The notes under the pieces are model-generated. The model was given only the letters and a program-made list of their open reading frames with translations, made no database searches and was not told the origin of the DNA. A program made the position numbers and the translations under genes. From Gliomastix tumulicola (Eukaryota; Ascomycota; Sordariomycetes; Hypocreales; Bionectriaceae): DNA of 64,000 nt. The DNA is taken from NCBI GenBank assembly GCA_001599755.1, contig BCHX01000002.1:2666001-2730000 (forward strand), in the 5' to 3' direction. Positions 57,308 to 64,000 of this stretch are shown in pieces. Position 1 is the first letter of the stretch, and every line of letters begins with the position of its first letter.

Positions 57308-57994
57308 ATGGATATCTTCATCACCAACGGCAGCACCCAGCCGAACGGCGGCCTCATCCCCCAGCGCAAGTTCTTCGAGCCCGTCACTTCCAAGGGCGAG
57401 AACGGCAGCTCCAGCGGCACAGAAACGCTCACCTTCCACCTCATCGTCTTCGACCCCGCGAGCGACAGCTCCCTCACGCCCGGCTGGACCGTCCCCGTCG
57501 ACCCGCTCGTCGTCCCCGAGGCCATCTCCATCAGCGGTCTCACCTCGCTCCTCCGAGACCACCTCCCCGTTCGCCGCCACCGCCTCGGTCTCTCGGCCGT
57601 CACCGCCCGCGCGATCCACGGCGGATTGAGTTCCAGCGAGGCGAGAACCGCCATCCCGTCCTCCTCCCCCTCCTCCTTCAACCACGCATCGACATCCGAG
57701 GGCGGCGGCCTCAGAGCCTCCCCTTCCTCGGGCGCGCTCTTCGGCAAGCTCCGCCGCCCCAAGCTCGAGTACGCGCACGTCTTCCTCGCGCGCAGCCCGG
57801 ACGGCGAGGTCGTGCCCATCTGCCGCGACGACGCCGACTGGCACTTCAAGAACGCGTTTGTCCGCGTCGACCTGACGAGCAAGACGGAGATGGAGTGGCG
57901 GCTGTTCAAGGAGCTTGTTGTCGCGGCGCAGGGCCAGTTCAAGTGTTATCTCGCCATCAAGGGGCAGGGATCCCGGAGCCCGTTTCACTGGTGA
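57308..57994 (+). CDS. Uncharacterised 228-aa protein
   Basis: Single-exon frame starting MDIFITNGSTQPNGG. The first part carries KFFEPVTSKGENG and LTFHLIVFDPASDSSLTPGW, the middle is Ser-rich and probably disordered (about 115-150), and the last 80 residues look folded (KLEYAHVFLARSPDGEVVP, DDADWHFKNAFVRVDLTSK, EWRLFKELVVAAQGQFKCYL). No signal peptide or membrane segment. GC-rich third positions and the ordered ends favour real coding over the long antisense frame. I do not recognise a family; it may be a fungal-restricted protein. Confidence 0.6.
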   Translation: MDIFITNGSTQPNGGLIPQRKFFEPVTSKGENGSSSGTETLTFHLIVFDPASDSSLTPGWTVPVDPLVVPEAISISGLTSLLRDHLPVRRHRLGLSAVTARAIHGGLSSSEARTAIPSSSPSSFNHASTSEGGGLRASPSSGALFGKLRRPKLEYAHVFLARSPDGEVVPICRDDADWHFKNAFVRVDLTSKTEMEWRLFKELVVAAQGQFKCYLAIKGQGSRSPFHW

Positions 57995-59089
57995 AAGGGG
58001 GGGGAAGAAGAAAATGTCAGGTACATACATACTGACGGGGGAGCGAGGAACTGGAGGGATGCATGCAGAACCTCGGACATTCAGGGCTGGAGGAGTTGAG
58101 GACGGAAAGACTCAGTGTTTTTTTTTTTCATGTGTAGCTGTAACTAACATGTGGTATCATCGGCGGATGAGCTTCTTCCTCGAGCACCACCCACACAGAA
58201 ACAGCTGGCCAGGCCAAGGAACAAACAAACTAGTAAGCAGCAGCAAACAAGTAAAACACAGTTGCTATTCTTGAACCCCCGAACCCTTTTCAGTGAAACT
58301 TGCCCTTCCTCCCAGGTATCAGCCTCGGCTGGCCCCCTTTTCTTTTCGGACTGCCGTGAAACATGGGATTGTGGAAAACGGAAACAGAGAAGATGCAGAC
58401 AGCAGTAACAAGAAAAAGGAAGACAAGAAACAGGTAGAAAGAGATAAGCAGATGGTCATGGGAGGGCCAACAGCAAATGAAAAAGAGGTCCCACGGTCTG
58501 CGAACCCAAAAACACCGAGACTTCTATCGTACACGAGTAAACTCCGTTACCCTGATTAAGTTGAAACACCCCTTCCTCCCCTCCCAACTCATCCGTCGTT
58601 CTTTGCGTAACGTGTGTCCTCTTGAGTCGTCGTGAACTTGACCCGATGGTGGCGTTCTGGTAATAATGGTGGTGGTGATGGTGATGATGATGACGATGAT
58701 GACGGTAATGATGATGTGTCTGTTTGATGTGTGTTGGAAATCCCGGTTGAAGAACGCCTTCCATAGTACTTGAAACGCAGGAAGCAAGATCGTTGAGCCA
58801 ATCTATCGGTCGTGGACGATACCGTACGGCCTTAGGGACAGGTTTCAGTAGATGAAGGATAAGATGCGTGAGAAGGGCGTAGAGATTCTTCGACCCGTGC
58901 TGAAGCAAAACCCACAGGTAACCAATAAACACCGAGCGTTGACAATTCCAGTATAAGACATGTCCAAAAGAGCTGATATGCCGTTTCAGGACGCCAGTAT
59001 TTTTGCGGGAATAGCAATATATAATGAAGAAGAAGGAATAGAGAAGCGTTCCTCTAGAGGCTGACAGGGCGCGAGGCTCGAATGGTCGC
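57995..59089. other. Convergent 3' region
   Basis: 1.1 kb between the second orphan (+) and the LDB-type gene (-), holding both 3' UTRs. It contains an imperfect GAT/GGT trinucleotide run at about 58666..58717. Minus-strand frames extending from 59190 are not in frame with the neighbouring gene. Confidence 0.5.
58666..58717. repeat. Imperfect (GAT)n / (GGT)n trinucleotide repeat
   Basis: Degenerate trinucleotide stretch in the 3' flank of the LDB-type gene. Confidence 0.85.
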
Positions 59090-61783
59090 CTATGACGGGT
59101 TCTGCCTCTGTCGCTTTGCCATCCTGGGCGAGGGTTTTGCTCCTGCTCGGTTCTGGATGCCGTTGACTTGGGGCACCGGCGTCGGCGCACTCGATCCGTC
59201 TTCCTCGGTCTTCACACCTGACGGCCGTCTGCGCTTGTTCGACGCCGGTGATGTGTTGGCGCTTGGCCCGCTAGATCCGGTCCCCTGCTGGCTCGCTTGG
59301 AGCTGCATAGGCGGCGCCTGCATCTGACCCGGAGCTGGGCTGCCACCGACGTGCGGAGACCCAGGCAGGTTGACGTGGCTCGGGTTGGGGCTGGCGCCCA
59401 TCTGGAACTGGCTGAAGCTCGGTGTTCTCGGGTTCTGAGGGCCCGCCTGGCCATTCATGACCGGCGCCACACCGTTGGTGATGTTTGCTGCTACATACTG
59501 CTCAAGAGCGGCATACGGCCCAAGGCCAGGGGTTGCGTGGTAGAATCCGAACAGGGGGTTCATCTGACCCATGACTTCCACAATCTGTGCGCATGTCAGT
59601 TAGCAACAGGAACGTCCTTGTTCTCGGGTCGTCTCTTCCGGGTACAAACCTCGAGGAACTGGTGAACTGCCTCCGTGACACCTTTGCTGTTCACAGCCGA
59701 GTCCGGCAAGTCGACCAGGATCTCTGGTGGATGTGACTGCGGTGACTTGAGCTGGCGCGCCTTGCCCTTCTTGGTCATCTCGGGCGACTGCTTCACGTCT
59801 TGCGAGTTGACTGTCTTCCACTCCTTCATCCAGTTGTGGGCGGGCTTGGCGGCGTCGATGACCTGTTTCCGGGGAATGTATTCCTCCTGGCTGGTCGTGA
59901 GGAACTCGAAGAGCTCGATCTTTTGCTCCGCATCGAACTGAGCCCGGAGGGTGCCGGTAGCGACGAGCTGCAGGCGGCCAAGCTTTGTGAGCGATTGCAA
60001 CTCCCTTCCAATGTCAAACGATGGGCAATGACTTACGTGTGACCCTGTCTCGAACCAGTACACGAGGCTAGCCTGTGTGTTCTCGATGAAGTGGCAATCG
60101 CCAGGTAACGGCCGATCCGTGGTGCCCTTGTTCATCACCAGCTGCATGTTCTTCACGCCACTGGCGAAGTTTGTATGGAAGTATCGAGCGATCGCGGGGA
60201 AAGTGATCTCGTATTGCTTGTCGGTCGTCTCGTCCGCATCGCTGATGTGAAGGGTGTGGCGGAACACTCCGTTTACCGAGAAGAATCGAGACACGAAGCT
60301 GTTCCAATATGACAGGTCGTCTTTGCCCCGAGCACCCGCGCCCTACGTAGCAACTCATGTCAGTAAAAGGGTGATAGCGATCGAGAGAGCAAAGGGGAGC
60401 ACGAACCGGAAACCCGCTGAGATGTTCGCTGAACTGCATAAGCTTCAGGAGACAGTTGCCCTTCATCCCCTCCCGTCTCTGTTGCTGCTGCTGGATCAGC
60501 TGGCTATGCAACGCCATTTGATGCGCAGTAGTGGGAACGCCCATCGAGGGGTGTGCCATCTGCTGCTGGCCCTGCTGCGGGCCCTGCTGCTGTTGTTGCG
60601 GAGGGGGCTGGGGTTGGTTCTGACCCTGGGCTTGCTGAGGTTGCCCTTGTTGACCGACCGTCGAGCCTGGCGTCTGGGCTGGGGTCGGCTGGTTCGGTGC
60701 GGGAGTGCCGACCTGAGGTGGCTGCTGGGGGCCCTGCTGAGGCTGCTGGCCCTGGGGTTGCGGCTGAGGCTGTGACTGGGCCTGAACCGGGTTAGGCTGG
60801 CCTTGCTGGCTGTGCTGACTCTGCTGTGCCGCCATCTGACTCGGCCCTACACCGGCGTTCTGGCCTGGTTGCATCCCCTGCATTGCCTGCGCATTCATCG
60901 CTGCGGATTGGTTGGGGTTTGGCGGCTGCGGTGGCTGTGGCTGATTCTGCTGCTGGTGCTGTTGTGCTGCTTGTTGCTGCGCTGCCTGCACCTGGGCGGC
61001 CTGCGGCTGCTGGCTTTGGGGATGCTGTTGATGAGCTTGTGCCTGTTGGTGTTGGTGATGTTGTTGCTGCTGCTGTTGCTGCTGCTGCTGGAGAGCGAAT
61101 TGCTGGGCCATGAGAGCCGAGGCTTGATGTTGACCCTGTCGCATCGATGGAAGTTAGCGATTGAGATCATCAAGAACAGAGATAAAAACGCACCGGTCCT
61201 CCCATTCTGCTCGCCTGCGCCCTCAGCTGATGGATTTGAGTAGGGTTCAATCCCATCGTCATCGGCATCCCGCCTTGCTGTAGGTTATTCTGGAAGGCTT
61301 GCTGAGCCATCATCTGGCGCGCCTGCTGCTGCTGTTGAAGCATTTGCTGTTGTCGGATGGCCGCGACGGTGTTTGGATTGTTTTGGACTGCCAGGAAGAT
61401 CAATGTCAGGACGAGTTTAGATAAGTTGTCGAGCCGGCCAATCAGAAAGGCTGGGATGATGGAAAATGAGGAGACGTACACTGCTGCTGAAACTGCTGAT
61501 GCTGCTGGAGCATCTGCTGCTGTGTGGGGTTCAAGTGCTGTAACGCATGCCCATGGTGGTTTGCACCCGGCGGCAGCGCGCCCATTAAAGCAGGATTGAC
61601 CTGACCGCCCGGAGCCGATACAGCCATATGGCCACCTCCGAACTGATGAGGCATCCCTCCGCCAGGTCCGCCCTGCTGGGGATTATGAGGCATGCCAGGT
61701 CCCATATTGTGACCAGCGACGCCAGGATGGCCCATCCCGGCGGGAGGTCCTCCTGTGAAGTTCGGCCCCATGCTGGCAGCCAT
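59090..61783 (-). CDS. ptaB: LIM-domain-binding (LDB) transcriptional regulator, PtaB-like
   Basis: Predicted 781-aa protein from six exons: 61480..61783, 61194..61387, 60407..61135, 60037..60342, 59650..59967 and 59090..59584; all phases match. Residues 1-400 are Gln/Pro/Gly-rich with several long Gln runs. The LDB dimerisation domain follows (GNCLLKLMQFSEHLSGF, DDLSYWNSFVSRFFSVNGVF, YEITFPAIARYFHTNF, LVYWFETGSHLVATGTLRAQF), then the second conserved block (VTEAVHQFLEIVEVMGQMNP, GLGPYAALEQYV) and a Ser/Pro-rich tail with basic motifs (SNKRRRPSG, RMAKRQRQ). In filamentous fungi PtaB partners the LisH protein Som1 downstream of cAMP/PKA to control adhesion, development and virulence; the yeast counterpart is Mfg1. 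The same role is inferred here. Two donors are atypical GT variants (GTTCGT, GTTTGT). Confidence 0.9.
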
Positions 61784-64000
61784 TGTGACGGGTCGCTTCT
61801 ACGCGGCGAATATCTTGTATTATGTGGCGGGTGGCTGGTGGTCGAGGCGCCGAGGCGATTTGAGGTAGAAACGCGGATTGCGCGACGGGCGCTCGCCTCC
61901 CGGAGAGGGTGTATGCGGTTATCACAATGTTGCGTCGAGGTGAGCAGTGTCGCTTTAGCGTGAGTCGGTCGATGCAGAGGCTGTCCGTTCGGATTCGCGA
62001 CCGTGCCCCAAAAGGCTGGTATTGAGCAGGAGGCTGGGGAGTGATGGACTGCACTGACCGCACCGTTGGGAGAACAAGCCCGGAAGAAGCCCGAGAATGC
62101 ACCTGCGATAAGAACGGTCGATTATATTTCGAGAAATGAACGGGAGATCGAGCGGCGGCGGCGGCGCATGGGTGGGATGCGTCGGGTCAAGGAAGCCGTC
62201 GTGTGTCGTGATGGGCTAGCCAGGCGAATGGCGTGACGGGGGGATCAGGTTCAGGTGGTTGGTAGTTCGACGGTTGGAGAAAGTGCAAATGGCAATGAGA
62301 TGGCGGGCGGGAGCGCAGAGACGCGCGATATTGATGCTCGCGGCACGGAACGGCCTCTCGCAGACGTCGCAATGCTGGACGCGATGGCGGGCGTCGACGA
62401 TGCAACACTGGGCGGCCGAATCGAACAGACTGCGCGCGCTTTTGCCTGGGACCGCTGTGACGCTAGTCCAATCTGCACCACCTCTTTTTGGGAGAGATGC
62501 AGAGGGTGGCAAGGGGGGCGACGAGACAGGTCTCACGACGGACGAGGCAGCGTCGGGGGCAAGGCGGGAGAGGGAAAACCCGAAAAAAAAAAGAAACGTC
62601 CCGATCGTTCGTTCAAGTCGTGGTCGAATCGCCCATCCGTGACCGTGGGCGTCGTTTGTCGCGATTGGGGGGTGGGCGGCGGATGGGAAAATACCAGCCC
62701 TGCCTGCCTGATCTACCGGCTTTGGGGGTGGGAACAGGGAGACAGGTCGAGATAGCAGTGAGGGATCGGCCAGTGTCTGTCGTTCTGGGTGGACTCGACT
62801 ATACCTACAAACAGCGCGCACAGTGAGATAGAGTGCCTGCTAGCAGAGAACTCACCAATGGCGCGGGTTTTCTTGGCGGGGACTGACAGCATGTCTGAGA
62901 CCCCTGCGTTTAGGAGCCAAAAGCGCTGATATAACGATAAGGAAGCCCGTTTAGTGCGATTAGACCGTAGGAGTTTACACCTTGTAAAGGGGCGCTTGCA
63001 TCTCGTGCATGAAGGTGTACAAAAAGGACTGGACAGCGTTGGTGGGAATTGACCCGTGCCGGTGTCCATTTCTCGAGTCGCCCAAAAATTGGTGGCTGGG
63101 CGTCGTCACTGAATCGCTTTATCCATGATATGCAACTCTCAGACCCACTCACCCTTTCAGCAAGCGAAATTTTTCGCTCCTAATCTTAGGTGTCAGCCTC
63201 ATGATCACCAACAGCGAGAGTGTTTGCTGGCACGTTTATGCACCTCTTCCCGTCCAAGCACTCCAGCCCGAAAAGCATTTCTCCATACGACCGCGCTCCT
63301 CGTCCACAATTGATGGTCGATCCTCCATTGGATCTGCTTTTTGGGCATCGTTCAAAGGAGGCACTGACTGGCTCTTCCCGCCGCTAATGTGCCCAGGGGG
63401 TGGATCACTAATCTCAAATTCACGTGATGAAAATACAGTGCGATAATTCAGCAAATTTTCGCACGCACTGTTTCTCCATATCTTCAGCTTTCGGATTTTG
63501 GAAAACTCTCTTGTCTTTCCCAGCGAGAAAAAAAGTTATCCGACCTCTCCAAATTCCTTCGGTGTCGACGGTATTGCCTTGCGGCGAGTCGGTTCTGGAA
63601 CGTGTCTTTACGACATGATTGCTACCAAACATATCCTGCCCCCAAAAACTGGGAGCTGTGCCGCTTCGGTGATCTGACTAAATTTACAGGTGCTGGAAAC
63701 GCCTGGTGGTTCTATCAATAGGTTCGTGTCTCCCTCCCTCGTTTGTCCCTCATGCAGCCACCCTCCCCGGGCATCCTCCCCAATCAATCAACATGATGAA
63801 ATCGATTTCAACTTGTCTTCTTTTCCCGTCAGAATCGACCATGAAGAAATATCCGGGTCTCACAGAGACCTGTTACTTGCCAGTATCACTTTCTGATTCA
63901 TATTGTCTCCCTATGGAGGGGAAGGCTTGTCTGCATGAGGAGGCGTTGAATATTGCTTTGGAGCCTACCTGCTAACCTGCCCAAGATCTCTAGGACTTGA
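61784..64000. other. LDB-gene promoter and right edge
   Basis: 2.2 kb upstream of the LDB-type gene with no supported coding sequence. Overlapping frames at 62216..62821 (-) and 62255..62826 (+) are mirror images in GC-rich DNA. AT content rises after 62900. The frame 63706..63975 (+) encodes 89 residues of no recognised family. Confidence 0.45.

Noticed and set aside
60254..61243. Long plus-strand frames rich in Leu opposite the PtaB-like gene
   Set aside because: They are the antisense of CAG-encoded polyglutamine tracts (CTG gives Leu), not genes.
62216..62826. Overlapping 200- and 166-codon frames upstream of the PtaB-like gene
   Set aside because: Mutually antisense, no motifs; probably promoter and leader sequence.

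Overview
The window looks like nuclear DNA of a filamentous ascomycete (Pezizomycotina, most likely Sordariomycetes). Genes are split by short introns with fungal splice signals (GTAAGT/GTACGT-type donors, CTAAC-like branch points). The recognisable proteins are fungal versions: Wss1, Yth1, a Zrc1-type zinc transporter, a G1/S cyclin, a PtaB/LDB regulator and a class V GH18 chitinase. There is no operon structure. Exon models below were assembled by hand from both strands; each reads as one continuous frame.

Layout: 0.3-5.5 kb holds three minus-strand genes (Wss1-like protease, SAM methyltransferase, amidase). 5.5-8.7 kb has no intact gene but holds a stop-interrupted coding relic. 8.7-11.4 kb has a DUF1776 membrane protein (+) and the mRNA 3'-end factor Yth1 (-). 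11.4-17.2 kb is gene-poor. 17.2-18.9 kb carries a GH18 chitinase-like gene with an altered catalytic motif. 20.5-29.8 kb holds an acidic orphan protein (+), a plasma-membrane syntaxin (-), and a divergent pair of a MEMO1-family protein (-) and a CDF zinc transporter (+). 29.8-41.9 kb is a 12-kb stretch with no convincing coding sequence, ending in the probable long leader of a G1/S cyclin (41.9-43.1 kb). 45.3-51.2 kb holds a large nuclear-looking orphan protein and a secreted pepsin-like protease. 52.5 kb has a candidate microprotein. 55.2-61.8 kb holds 6-phosphofructo-2-kinase/fructose-2,6-bisphosphatase (+), a second orphan (+), and a polyglutamine-rich LIM-domain-binding regulator (-). The right end is promoter or intergenic DNA.

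The genes are mostly housekeeping: DNA-protein crosslink repair, pre-mRNA 3' processing, exocytosis, zinc storage, G1/S control, glycolytic regulation and morphogenetic transcription. I see no biosynthetic cluster, CRISPR array, intact transposon, rRNA or tRNA. The most interesting points are two GC-AG introns in conserved genes, a chitinase whose catalytic motif has lost an Asp, a syntaxin with a long tail beyond its membrane anchor, two stop-free 3n introns in a large orphan gene, a possible microprotein, the coding relic, and the long non-coding block in front of the cyclin. I did not find a clear new multi-gene system.
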